A stretch of DNA of 64,000 nucleotides from SSC3 sp963769585 (GTDB lineage: Bacteria; Actinomycetota; Actinomycetes; Propionibacteriales; Nocardioidaceae): contig CAVYMJ010000006.1 in NCBI GenBank assembly GCA_963769585.1, forward strand, positions 2,294,001-2,358,000, written 5' to 3'. The notes beneath the pieces are model-generated. The model did not search any database, had not been told where the DNA came from, and was given only the letters and a program-made list of their open reading frames with translations. The first letter of the stretch is position 1; each line of letters opens with the position of its first letter. The translations under genes were made by a program, and so were the position numbers. Shown in pieces: positions 7,722 to 15,555 of the stretch.

Positions 7722-8891
7722 TCAGAGCTCGGACTGGATCCCGGCGAGCAGCTGACGGGCCATCACGATCCGCTGGACCTGGTTGGTGCCTTCGTAGATC
7801 TGGGTGATCTTGGCATCGCGGTACATCCGCTCCACCGGGTAGTCCGAGGTGTAGCCGTAGCCGCCGAGGATCTGGATCGCGTGCCCGGTCACCTCCGTGG
7901 CGATGTCGGAGGCGAAGCACTTCGCGGCCGCGCCGAAGAAGGTGAGGTCGGCGTCGCCGCGCTCCGAGCGGCCGGCGGCGGCGTACACGAGCTGGCGAGC
8001 TGCCTCGATCTTCATGCCCATGTCCGCGAGCAGGAACTGCAAGCCCTGGAACTCCGCGATGGCCTTGCCGAACTGCTTGCGCTCCTGGGCGTAGCCCAGC
8101 GCATAGTCCAGCGCGCCCTGGGCGACTCCGACCGCCTGGGCGGCCACGGTGACCCGGGTGTGGTCGAGGGTCCGCATCGCGGTCTCGAAGCCGGTTCCCT
8201 CGGCGCCGATCATGCGGTCGGCGGGGATCCGGACGTTGTCGAGGTACACCTCACGGGTGGGCGAACCCTTGATGCCGAGCTTCTTCTCGGGAGCCCCGAA
8301 GGAGACCCCCTCGTCGGACTTCTCCACGACGAACGCGGAGATCCCCTTGGAGCGCTTCTCCGGGTCGGTGACAGCCATGACGGTGTAGTACTCCGAGACG
8401 CCGGCGTTGGTGATCCAGCGCTTCACGCCGTTGAGCACCCACTCGTCCCCGTCACGTACGGCGCGGGTCTTCATGCCTGCTGCGTCGGAGCCCGCGTCGG
8501 GCTCGGACAGACAATACGAGAACCCACCGTCGCCCTTGGCGAGCTTGGTCAGGTAGTTGGCCTTCAGCTCCTCCGAGCCCGCGAGCTGCACCGGCAGCGA
8601 GCCGAGCTTGTTGACGGCCGGGATCAGCGAGCTGGAGACACAGGCCCGGGCGACCTCCTCGATGACGATGCAGGTGGCGAGAGCATCGGCCCCCGCGCCG
8701 CCGTACTGCTCGGGGACATGCGGAGCGTGGAAGTCGGCAGCCAGGAGCGCGTCAGCCGCCTCCTGGGGGAACCGGGCCTCCGCGTCCACCGCGGCGGCGT
8801 ACGGCGCGACCTTGGCGTCGCAGACCGCTCGCGCGGCTTCACGGATGGCCTGGTGCTCCTCGGAGAGGGCAAACATCGGGAACTCGCTCAT
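7722..8891 (-). CDS. Acyl-CoA dehydrogenase (short/branched-chain type, FadE25-like)
   Basis: 389 residues from ATG 8891. FAD-dependent alpha,beta-desaturation of acyl-CoA, passing electrons to ETF. Signatures: VCDAKVAPYA, EEYGGAG-type VPEQYGGAGA, the FAD segment CLSEPDAGSDAAG, WITNAG, and the C-terminal catalytic base Glu367 in IYEGTNQVQR, the position used by short-chain and butyryl-CoA dehydrogenases. Length and position before purK-purE recall M. tuberculosis FadE25 (Rv3274c). TACAAT sits 7 nt upstream of the ATG, suggesting a leaderless transcript. Likely roles are branched-chain amino acid or fatty acid degradation. Confidence 0.93.
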   Translation of the reverse strand: MSEFPMFALSEEHQAIREAARAVCDAKVAPYAAAVDAEARFPQEAADALLAADFHAPHVPEQYGGAGADALATCIVIEEVARACVSSSLIPAVNKLGSLPVQLAGSEELKANYLTKLAKGDGGFSYCLSEPDAGSDAAGMKTRAVRDGDEWVLNGVKRWITNAGVSEYYTVMAVTDPEKRSKGISAFVVEKSDEGVSFGAPEKKLGIKGSPTREVYLDNVRIPADRMIGAEGTGFETAMRTLDHTRVTVAAQAVGVAQGALDYALGYAQERKQFGKAIAEFQGLQFLLADMGMKIEAARQLVYAAAGRSERGDADLTFFGAAAKCFASDIATEVTGHAIQILGGYGYTSDYPVERMYRDAKITQIYEGTNQVQRIVMARQLLAGIQSEL

Positions 8892-8904
8892 GGCGAAGAT
8901 TGTA
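8892..8904 (-). promoter_or_regulatory. Leaderless -10 element of the acyl-CoA dehydrogenase gene
   Basis: TACAAT (minus strand, 8904-8899) ends 7 nt before the ATG, which would place the transcript start at or next to the start codon. Confidence 0.5.
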
Positions 8905-9020
8905 GGACGTCCAACTACCCGGCGGGCTGCGCGATAGGTCACACCGACTCACCCGAGCCACCGGCTCGCGTGGAGCCGGCTGGACCATCCGGTCACCGGG
9001 CCGCGGGTAGTTTCAAAGAT

Positions 9021-9437
9021 ATGACCCCGGCCTGGCTGGACCCGACCAACGTCCGGTTCATGCTGCACCAGACCCACACCTGGGCGGTCGTCGGGCTCTC
9101 CGGCAACCCGAGCCGGACGGCCTACAGCATCGCGGCCTACCTCCAGGACCGGGGCAAGCGCATCGTGCCGATCCACCCTGCAGCACCGACCGTGCTCGGC
9201 GAGCAGGGTTACCCCACGCTCGAGGACGTTCCCTTCGAGATCGACGTGGTCGACGTGTTCCGCCGGTCGGAGTTCGCCGGCCCCTTCGCCGACCAGGCGG
9301 TCAAGGTGGGCGCCAAGGCGGTCTGGTTCCAGCTCGGGGTGGTCGACCAGGAGGCGTTCGAGCGCACCACCTCGGCGGGTGTGCCCATGGTGATGGACGC
9401 CTGCCCGGCCCTCGAGTGGCCACGCCACGCCGGCTGA
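9021..9437 (+). CDS. CoA-binding protein, YccU-like
   Basis: 138 residues from ATG 9021. Single Rossmann-like CoA-binding domain as in YccU/succinyl-CoA synthetase alpha N-terminus: AVVGLSGNPSRTAY, the strand IVPIHP, VDVFRR and AVWFQLGVVDQEA. Family members are small cytosolic CoA- or acyl-CoA-binding proteins with no defined reaction. Divergent from the acyl-CoA dehydrogenase, which fits a CoA ester context. TAGTTT lies 7 nt before the ATG. Confidence 0.85.
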   Translation: MTPAWLDPTNVRFMLHQTHTWAVVGLSGNPSRTAYSIAAYLQDRGKRIVPIHPAAPTVLGEQGYPTLEDVPFEIDVVDVFRRSEFAGPFADQAVKVGAKAVWFQLGVVDQEAFERTTSAGVPMVMDACPALEWPRHAG

Positions 9438-9450
9438 GGAGCCAGCAGGT

Positions 9451-9515
9451 CTGTCCTGAAGGACAGTCGCCTGGTACCTGAGGTGGAGCCGAGCCGCGCG
9501 GCGCGTTCCTAGCGT
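9451..9515 (+). promoter_or_regulatory. Putative promoter/operator of the van-like operon
   Basis: A perfect dyad CTGTCCT-GA-AGGACAG occupies 9451-9466. TAGCGT at 9510-9515 ends 7 nt before ATG 9523, suggesting leaderless transcription. The dyad could be the binding site of the operon's own response regulator; this is inference. Confidence 0.45.
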
Positions 9516-9522
9516 TGAGCCC

Positions 9523-10143
9523 ATGACGACACTCATCGCGGACCCGCTGGTCGCAGCGCTTCCCGTGCTGGACAGCGGCGAGCCGCTGGTCCGGCTCGAC
9601 TGGCTGGGCGGGACGGCTACCGGAGCGGCCCGCTACGTACGCGCCGGGCTCGCCCAGCGCCTGGCAGTCGCCGCCGAACTACTGCCCAACGGCATCCACC
9701 TGGACCTGGCTGAAGGGTTCCGGACCGCGTCCGACCAGCAGGCCATCGAACGCTCGTACGCCGACGCGCTGGTGACGGCCCACCCTGACCTCACCGACGA
9801 GCAGCTGGTCACCCTCACCAGCCGGTACGTCGCTCCCCTGCACGTCGCCCCGCACGTGGCCGGGGCCGCTGTCGACCTGACGCTGGTCGACAGCCGCGGT
9901 CACCAGCTCTGGATGGGCACGCCGATCGACGCCACCCCCGAGCAGTCGGCGGGTGCCTGCTTCTTCGATGCGCAGAACATCGACCACGAGGCCCGGGACA
10001 ACCGGACCACGCTCGCCGAGGCTCTGGGCGGGGCCGGCCTGGTGAACTACCCGACCGAGTGGTGGCACTGGAGCTACGGCGACCGCTACTGGGCCTTCGT
10101 CACTGGTGCCGACGCGGCGGTCTACGGTCCGGTGCAGCCATGA
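9523..10143 (+). CDS. VanX-like D-Ala-D-Ala dipeptidase (M15D)
   Basis: 206 residues, matching VanX (about 200). Zinc dipeptidase that splits D-Ala-D-Ala so it cannot enter UDP-MurNAc-pentapeptide. Visible residues: transition-state Arg67 in EGFR, zinc ligands His111 and Asp118 in HVAGAAVDLTL, catalytic Glu179 and zinc ligand His182 in EWWHWSYG. No signal peptide, so cytoplasmic like VanX, which suits removal of newly made dipeptide. First gene of a six-gene operon; its TGA overlaps the racemase ATG (ATGA). A recycling dipeptidase is the alternative, but the ligase and racemase next door favour precursor remodelling. Confidence 0.85.
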   Translation: MTTLIADPLVAALPVLDSGEPLVRLDWLGGTATGAARYVRAGLAQRLAVAAELLPNGIHLDLAEGFRTASDQQAIERSYADALVTAHPDLTDEQLVTLTSRYVAPLHVAPHVAGAAVDLTLVDSRGHQLWMGTPIDATPEQSAGACFFDAQNIDHEARDNRTTLAEALGGAGLVNYPTEWWHWSYGDRYWAFVTGADAAVYGPVQP

Positions 10144-11309
10144 GCGCCCTGCTCTTGGAGACCCCAGCCTCGATGCGCCCGGCTCCGACGCACCCCGGGC
10201 CGCTCCTGACGATCGACCTGACCGCGGTCGCGGCCAACACCCGGCTCTTCGCCGTACGCGCTCGCGGTGACCTGATGGCGGTCGTGAAGGCCGACGGGTT
10301 CGGGCACGGCGCGTACGCCGTGGCCCGGACCGCGCTGGCCAGCGGGGCTACCTGGCTGGGGGTGACCTCACTCGACGAGGCGCTGACGCTGCGCGCCGCT
10401 GGCATCGCAGCGCCGATGCTCTCGTGGCTCAACCCGGTCGACGCCGACTTCGCGGCAGCCATCCGTGCCGACGTCGACCTGGCTGTCCCCGGCCTGGAGC
10501 ACCTGGACGCCATCGCGCAGGCGGCCGAGCGTGTCGGCCTGCCCGCGCGGGTCCATCTCCACCGAGACCTGGGCTTGGCCCGGGACGGCGCGTCGGCCGC
10601 CCAGTGGCCGGACCTGTGCCGGCTCGCCGCCACTGGGGAGCAGCACCGGCTGGTGCGCGTGGTCGGGCTGATGGGCCACCTGGCCTGCGCCGACGAGCCG
10701 AGCCACCCGAGCAACGTCTCGGGTGCCCGCGGCTTCGACGCCGCGGCTTCGATCGCCGCCGCCTTCGGGCTGCGTCCCGCCCTGCGTCACCTGGCTGCGA
10801 CCGCCGCGACGCTGACCGATGTCACCACCCACCACGACCTGTGCCGGGTCGGCGCGGGCCTGTTCGGCATCGACCCCAGTGGTACGACCAGCCTGCGCGG
10901 CGCGCTCACCCTGACCGCGCCGGTGGTCACCGTGCGCGAAGTGCCGGCAGGGACTCCGGTCGGCTACGGACACACCTACACCACCCGGGAGTCGACGCGC
11001 CTGGCCCTGCTTCCGCTGGGCTACGCGGACGGTATTCCGCGGGCCTCCCAGGGTTGGGTAGCCCTGCAGCGGCGTCGCTGCGCCGTGGTGGGCCGAGTCT
11101 CGATGGACCAGGTCGTTGCCGACGTCGGTGACCTCGACGTCAGGCCCGGTGACACCGCCACGGTCTTCGGACCCGGGGACGACGGGGAGCCCACGGTCGC
11201 CGAGTGGGCGGCCTGGGCGGGGACCATCGAGCACGAGATCGTCACCGGCATCGGGAGCCGCGTCCGCCGTACGACGACGGCGACCGGCCCGGTCAGGAGC
11301 ATCGCATGA
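10140..11309 (+). CDS. Alanine/serine racemase-type PLP enzyme
   Basis: 389 residues from ATG 10140. Fold III PLP racemase. Lys50 in VVKADGFGHG forms the Schiff base, and the opposite base Tyr lies in GYGHTYT; ALLPLGYADG and GRVSMDQVVADV are also conserved. Two deviations from usual alanine racemases: Phe54 where the K-A-x-x-Y-G-H-G motif has Tyr, and His in TIEHEIVT where alanine racemases have Tyr (Tyr354 of the Geobacillus enzyme). The second site is also changed in VanT serine racemases, so substrate preference may differ from Ala. Stop overlaps the ligase start by 4 nt. A housekeeping Alr cannot be excluded. Confidence 0.87.
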   Translation: MSALLLETPASMRPAPTHPGPLLTIDLTAVAANTRLFAVRARGDLMAVVKADGFGHGAYAVARTALASGATWLGVTSLDEALTLRAAGIAAPMLSWLNPVDADFAAAIRADVDLAVPGLEHLDAIAQAAERVGLPARVHLHRDLGLARDGASAAQWPDLCRLAATGEQHRLVRVVGLMGHLACADEPSHPSNVSGARGFDAAASIAAAFGLRPALRHLAATAATLTDVTTHHDLCRVGAGLFGIDPSGTTSLRGALTLTAPVVTVREVPAGTPVGYGHTYTTRESTRLALLPLGYADGIPRASQGWVALQRRRCAVVGRVSMDQVVADVGDLDVRPGDTATVFGPGDDGEPTVAEWAAWAGTIEHEIVTGIGSRVRRTTTATGPVRSIA

Positions 11310-12256
11310 AGGGCCGGGCCCGCGTCGTCGTCATCGGCGGCGGCCAGAACTGCGAGCACGAGGTGTCGCTGGCCTCCGCGGCCTCGGTCTGCCGAGCCCT
11401 CGCGGACTTCGACGTGCTGTCGCTGACCATCGCGCGGGACGGCACCTGGCTGGGCGCCAACGGTCGCCCGCTCGCCGACACCGTGCACGCCAGCCTGTCC
11501 AGGGCGATCGCGATCCTGGGCAGCTACGACGTGGTGGTCCCGATGGTGCACGGACCCCTCGGGGAGGACGGGACGCTTGCCGCCCTGTGCGAGCTCGCCG
11601 GCGTGCCGTACGTCGGCAGCGACGTCCGCGGCGGCGCGATCGCCATGGACAAGTGGGCGACCAAGCTCGTGGCCCAAGCACTGGGGATCGGGGTGGCACG
11701 GGGCTGTTTGGTCACCTCGCCGTGCGTCGGCTTCGAGGGTCCCGTCGTGGTGAAGCCGGTCGCTGCCGGCTCCAGCCACGGAGTGTCGCTGGTGCGCACC
11801 GAGGCTGAGCTGGCTCCGGCCGTGCAGAAGGCACTGGCCGTCGACAGCCGGGTGCTGGTGGAGGAGGTGCTTGTCGGCCGCGAGATCGACATCGCGATCG
11901 TCCAGCGCGCGGACGGCTCGCTCCTGGTCGGCCCAACCCTGGAGATCGAGGCGGACGGTCTCTTCGACACGAACCGGAAGTACGACGGCAGCGCCACCTT
12001 CACCATCCCGGCTCCCCTGACCGGCGTGGAGACCAAGGAGGTCGAGGAGGCCGCTCTCGCGCTCTTCGACGCTCTCGGCTGCAAGGGGGTCGCTCGGTTC
12101 GACTTCTTCGTCACCGCCGAGGGCGTGGTGCTCAACGAGGTGAACACCATGCCCGGCATGACCGAGCAGTCCCAGGTGCCCAAGATGTTCGCGGCTGTCG
12201 GGCTCCCCTACCCGCAGCTGCTCGCCGAGCTCGTCGCGGGCGCGGTCAGGAGATGA
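11306..12256 (+). CDS. D-alanine-D-X ligase (Ddl/VanC-E-G type)
   Basis: 316 residues, ATP-grasp ligase that joins D-Ala to a second D-amino acid. Visible: Glu18-His19-Glu region CEHEVSL, VHGPLGEDGT at 82-90, VVVKPVAAGSSHG at 147-159, metal ligands in RFDFFV and LNEVNTMPG. The omega loop reads LFDTNRKY (219-226): Lys225-Tyr226 match Lys215-Tyr216 of E. coli DdlB, which argues against a VanA/VanB D-lactate ligase, and the Phe at 220 matches the first position in VanC/VanG (MFDY, FFDY). GSSHG replaces the usual GSS-[VLI]-G. It may make D-Ala-D-Ser or D-Ala-D-Ala. ATGA overlaps on both sides. Confidence 0.87.
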   Translation: MKGRARVVVIGGGQNCEHEVSLASAASVCRALADFDVLSLTIARDGTWLGANGRPLADTVHASLSRAIAILGSYDVVVPMVHGPLGEDGTLAALCELAGVPYVGSDVRGGAIAMDKWATKLVAQALGIGVARGCLVTSPCVGFEGPVVVKPVAAGSSHGVSLVRTEAELAPAVQKALAVDSRVLVEEVLVGREIDIAIVQRADGSLLVGPTLEIEADGLFDTNRKYDGSATFTIPAPLTGVETKEVEEAALALFDALGCKGVARFDFFVTAEGVVLNEVNTMPGMTEQSQVPKMFAAVGLPYPQLLAELVAGAVRR

Positions 12257-13233
12257 CCCGTCGCATCGCCGGCATCGACCTGCTCCGCGGGGTCGCCGTC
12301 GGCCTGGTGATGCTGCGCCACGCCTTCCCGTCGGTCTTCCCGGGAGCGGGGGTCGTCGGCGTGGTGATGTTCTTCGCGCTCAGTGGCCACCTGATCACCG
12401 GCCTGCTGCTCGACGAGCTAGCGCGGTACGGCCGGGTGGACTTCCGCAGGTTCTATCTGCGCCGAGCCAGGCGGCTGGTACCGGCGCTGGTCGTCCTGGT
12501 CGCCGCGGTGGCCCTGGTGACGCTGCTCCTCGACCCGCTACAGGACCGTGGCGAGCTGGTCCGGACCGTCGTGGTCGCGCTCACCTGGACCGCAGACCTG
12601 CCGTTCGAGCACGGCGGGGAGGCGACCTTCCACCTGTGGACCCTGGCGATGGAGGAACAGTTCTACCTCGTCTGGCCGGCACTGCTGGCGCTCGCCTGGT
12701 CGCGCCGGCTGCTGCTCAGTGCCGTGGTCGGCGCCGGGATCCTCTGTGCCGTCGGGGCGGTGGCGACGGTGCTGTGGCTCAGCGAGGACCCCGACCTCGC
12801 CTACACGCTGCCCACCTCCTGGGCGATCTGCTTCGTGATCGGCGCCGGCTCGGCGTACGTCGCGCGTCGTGGGCTGCCAGCCGTTGCCGCCGGCCCGGCC
12901 CTCGCGGCCCTGCTGGTGCTCGCACTGGTGCCGCTGCGCGGCCACGCCGCGACGTACCTGCTGGCCGCTCCGGCGATCGCGCTGCTGACCGCGGTCGTGC
13001 TGCAGTCCTGGCGCACCTGGGTCGAGGTCGAGGCCCCGGCACTGCGGCTGCTGGTCGCTCTCGGCACGGTCTCCTACGCGGCGTACCTGTGGAACTACCC
13101 GCTGACGCTGTGGCTCTCGGGCTTGGCGGCCCTGCCGCTGACCGTCGTCGCGGCCGCCCTGAGCTGGCGGTACGTCGAAGAGCCGGTCCGCCGGCACGTT
13201 GGACTGGGCGAGCGCGTTAGCCTGCGCGAATGA
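12253..13233 (+). CDS. Membrane acyltransferase, OafA/acyltransferase-3 family
   Basis: 326 residues with about 10 predicted membrane segments. Acyltransferase-3 signatures are intact: GIDLLRGVAV with MLRHAFP, FFALSGHLITGLLL, FYLRRARRLVPAL, FHLWTLAMEEQFYLVWP, SYAAYLWNYPL and WRYVEEPVRR. Enzymes of this family move acyl groups across the membrane onto surface sugars or peptidoglycan. The membrane half of VanT serine racemases belongs to the same family, which makes its place directly after the ligase and racemase notable. It may O-acylate cell wall or act as the import half of a split VanT. Overlaps the kinase start by 4 nt (ATGA). Confidence 0.85.
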   Translation: MTRRIAGIDLLRGVAVGLVMLRHAFPSVFPGAGVVGVVMFFALSGHLITGLLLDELARYGRVDFRRFYLRRARRLVPALVVLVAAVALVTLLLDPLQDRGELVRTVVVALTWTADLPFEHGGEATFHLWTLAMEEQFYLVWPALLALAWSRRLLLSAVVGAGILCAVGAVATVLWLSEDPDLAYTLPTSWAICFVIGAGSAYVARRGLPAVAAGPALAALLVLALVPLRGHAATYLLAAPAIALLTAVVLQSWRTWVEVEAPALRLLVALGTVSYAAYLWNYPLTLWLSGLAALPLTVVAAALSWRYVEEPVRRHVGLGERVSLRE

Positions 13234-14432
13234 GCACGCCACCCGCCTGGCTTCCCGATGTCGCTGTCGGCCTGATGGTCATGGTCTTCGGGATCGCGGA
13301 AGTGCTGTCCCGCAACGGCGACTACTACGGCGGCGGGTTCACCCCTGCCCATGTCGCGACCTGGCTGGTCATCGTTCTGTGTATCGGGGTCGCGGCAGGA
13401 CTGCACCGGCTCGCGCCCGGCATCGCCCTTGGCCTGGTCTGGCTCGGCTGCAGCATCCAGCTACTCTCGGGCACCGACATCCTGTACACCCAGCTGGGGG
13501 CGCTGGTGGTCTCCTTCGGCTGCGCGCGCTGGGGCAGCACGGCGGTCGTGTGGCTCAGCGGGATCTCGATCCCCCTCGGCTCACTGCTGGCGGCCGTCTG
13601 GGTCATGAACAACGGCACCGGGTTCGGCACCATCATCTTCGACGAGCTCTTCCGGGCGTCCAGGGCGACGGGCATCGACATCACCCGCGGAGCTCTCGGG
13701 CTGGTCGGCTTCCTGGCGCTCGCGGTCCCGTGGATGGCCGGCCTACTGTTCCGGGTTCGCGAGCAGGCACGCCGCTCGCGCGAGCACGAGATCGAGGCCG
13801 TCGCCTCCAAGGAGCAGGCCGAGGAGATCGCGGCGGTCCGGGCGGAGCAGACCCGGATGGCCCACGACGTGCATGACGTCGTCGGGCACTCTCTCGCGGT
13901 GATCCTCGCCCAGGCGGAGTCCGCCCAGTTCCTTCCCGACGACGACCCGGAGCGGATGAAGGAGACGATGTCGAACATCGCCGTCTCGGCACGCCAGTCG
14001 CTGCGCGACGTGCGTCAGGTGCTGTCGGCCACCGAGGTCCCCGGGCAGCAGGACCTCGGGCTCGACAAGCTGGTCGAGGGGGTCCGGGCGGCCGGCAACG
14101 AGGTGCAGTCGACCGTCGTGGGCACCCCGCGACCGCTTCCGCCCGAGATCGACGCGGTCGCGTACCGCACGCTGCAGGAGATGCTGACCAACGCCCTCAA
14201 GCACGGTGTCCGGGGCGAGCCGGTCACCGTGCTGCGGCACTGGTCCGACGAGCTGACGATCGCGGTGCAGAACACCACTGCTGCTACCGAGGCGACCGAC
14301 TCCGGCCTGGGTCTGGCCGGCATGCGGATGCGGCTGGAGTCGATCGGTGGGCGCCTGGACGTGCGCCTCGAAGCAGGCTCTTACACCGCGACCGCTTGGC
14401 TGCCGCTACGACACGGCATGCTTGGGCCGTGA
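13230..14432 (+). CDS. Sensor histidine kinase (HisKA_3 type)
   Basis: 400 residues. Residues 1-175 hold five or six hydrophobic segments with short loops, so the signal is probably sensed within or next to the membrane. A coiled linker (about 176-205) leads to the HisKA_3 dimerisation box, phosphoacceptor His215 in MAHDVHDVVGHS, then a HATPase_c domain with N box LQEMLTNALKHG and G box DSGLGLAGMRMR. It pairs with the LuxR-type regulator that starts inside its stop codon (GTGA). This differs from VanS, which is a HisKA kinase paired with an OmpR-type VanR. The operon position suggests it senses cell-wall state or an antibiotic. Confidence 0.9.
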   Translation: MSTPPAWLPDVAVGLMVMVFGIAEVLSRNGDYYGGGFTPAHVATWLVIVLCIGVAAGLHRLAPGIALGLVWLGCSIQLLSGTDILYTQLGALVVSFGCARWGSTAVVWLSGISIPLGSLLAAVWVMNNGTGFGTIIFDELFRASRATGIDITRGALGLVGFLALAVPWMAGLLFRVREQARRSREHEIEAVASKEQAEEIAAVRAEQTRMAHDVHDVVGHSLAVILAQAESAQFLPDDDPERMKETMSNIAVSARQSLRDVRQVLSATEVPGQQDLGLDKLVEGVRAAGNEVQSTVVGTPRPLPPEIDAVAYRTLQEMLTNALKHGVRGEPVTVLRHWSDELTIAVQNTTAATEATDSGLGLAGMRMRLESIGGRLDVRLEAGSYTATAWLPLRHGMLGP

Positions 14433-15094
14433 CCTCGCCGATCAACGTCCTCCTCGTCGACGACCAGGAGCTCTTCCGTGCCGGCGTCTCGGTGATCATC
14501 GACGCCCAGGACGACCTGTCGGTCGTGGCCGAGGCCGGCAACGGTCGCGAGGCTCTGGCGATGACCGACCAGCACGACCCCGACGTCGTACTGATGGACA
14601 TCCGGATGCCCGAGATGGACGGTGTCGAGGCGACCAGGCAGCTGTTCTCACCGGAGCGTGCGGCGCGCCGCACCAAGCCACTGCGCGTGGTGGTGCTCAC
14701 CACCTTCAACCTCGACGACCGGGCGGCCGCCGCGATCAGGTACGGCGCGAGCGGCTTCCTGCTCAAGGACACCACGCCGGCGATGCTGACCGACGCCATC
14801 CGCACCGTTCACGCCGGCAACGCCGTACTCGCACCCGCAGACCTCACCACCCTGCTCTCGGGAGAGTTCCGCGAGCGTCGCGAGCTCCCTCGTGGCTACG
14901 ACCAGCTCACCGACAAGGAGCGCGAGATCCTGACCGCCGTCGCCCGCGGCCTGTCGAATGCGGAGATCTCGGCCTTGGTCTTCGCGAGCGAGTCGACGGT
15001 CAAGACCCACGTCGGCAGCATCCTGCGCAAGCTCGACCTCCGGGACCGCGTGCAGATCGTGGTCTTCGCCCACGAGCACGGCCTGGCCGGCTAG
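14429..15094 (+). CDS. Response regulator, NarL/LuxR type
   Basis: 221 residues from GTG 14429. Receiver domain with acidic pair DDQ, phosphoacceptor Asp57 in VVLMDIRMPEMDG, and the conserved Thr and Lys in VVLTTFN and FLLKDTTP. C-terminal LuxR helix-turn-helix at about 155-215: LTDKEREILTAVARGLSNAEI and TVKTHVGSILRKL. It is the natural partner of the kinase just upstream and likely autoregulates the operon, perhaps at the dyad 9451-9466. Its TAG shares CTAG with the stop of convergent rnhA. Confidence 0.92.
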   Translation: MTSPINVLLVDDQELFRAGVSVIIDAQDDLSVVAEAGNGREALAMTDQHDPDVVLMDIRMPEMDGVEATRQLFSPERAARRTKPLRVVVLTTFNLDDRAAAAIRYGASGFLLKDTTPAMLTDAIRTVHAGNAVLAPADLTTLLSGEFRERRELPRGYDQLTDKEREILTAVARGLSNAEISALVFASESTVKTHVGSILRKLDLRDRVQIVVFAHEHGLAG

Positions 15095-15555
15095 AGACCG
15101 CCCCCGGCGGCCTGGCTGGCCGCCACCGCGAGCCGGTCCACGAGGTCGTTCATCACGTTTCCGGAGTGACCCTTCACCCAGCGGAACGTGACGTCACCCC
15201 GATCGTCGTACAGGTCGAGCATGGGCTCCCACAGGTCCCGGTTGGCGACCGGCTTCTTCGCGGAGTTCACCCAGCCGTTGCGACGCCAGTTGCGCCACCA
15301 CTCGTCGCGGAAGCAGTGCACCACGTACGTCGAGTCGCTGACGATCGTCAGCGGCCCGTCCAGGGCGCGCATCGCCTCGTAGGCGGCACGGATCTCCATC
15401 CGCTGGTTCGTCGACGGGCGCTCGAAGCCCGCATCGCTGGTCTGCTCGTCGATCGCCCACGCCCAGCCACCCGGCCCCGGGTTCCCGGCGCAGGCCCCGT
15501 CGGTGTAGACCTCGACCGCTCCGGGCAGCGGCTCCATCGCAGGTCGGCGGGCCAC
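15091..15555 (-). CDS. rnhA: Ribonuclease HI
   Basis: 154 residues from GTG 15555, which overlaps the purE stop (TAGTG); ATG 15537 would give 148 residues and is also possible. Cleaves RNA in RNA-DNA hybrids. Catalytic DEDD set visible: Asp in VEVYTDGACAGNPG, Glu in QRMEIRA, Asp in VSDSTYV, Asp in MNDLVDRLA, plus the flexible-loop KGHSGN. Length is normal for bacterial RNase HI. It follows purE, so purK-purE-rnhA run as one unit. Confidence 0.93.
   Translation of the reverse strand: MARRPAMEPLPGAVEVYTDGACAGNPGPGGWAWAIDEQTSDAGFERPSTNQRMEIRAAYEAMRALDGPLTIVSDSTYVVHCFRDEWWRNWRRNGWVNSAKKPVANRDLWEPMLDLYDDRGDVTFRWVKGHSGNVMNDLVDRLAVAASQAAGGGL

Noticed and set aside
11306..12256. VanA/VanB-type D-Ala-D-lactate ligase
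   Set aside because: Omega loop keeps Lys-Tyr as in DdlB and VanC, and no VanH lactate dehydrogenase gene is nearby.
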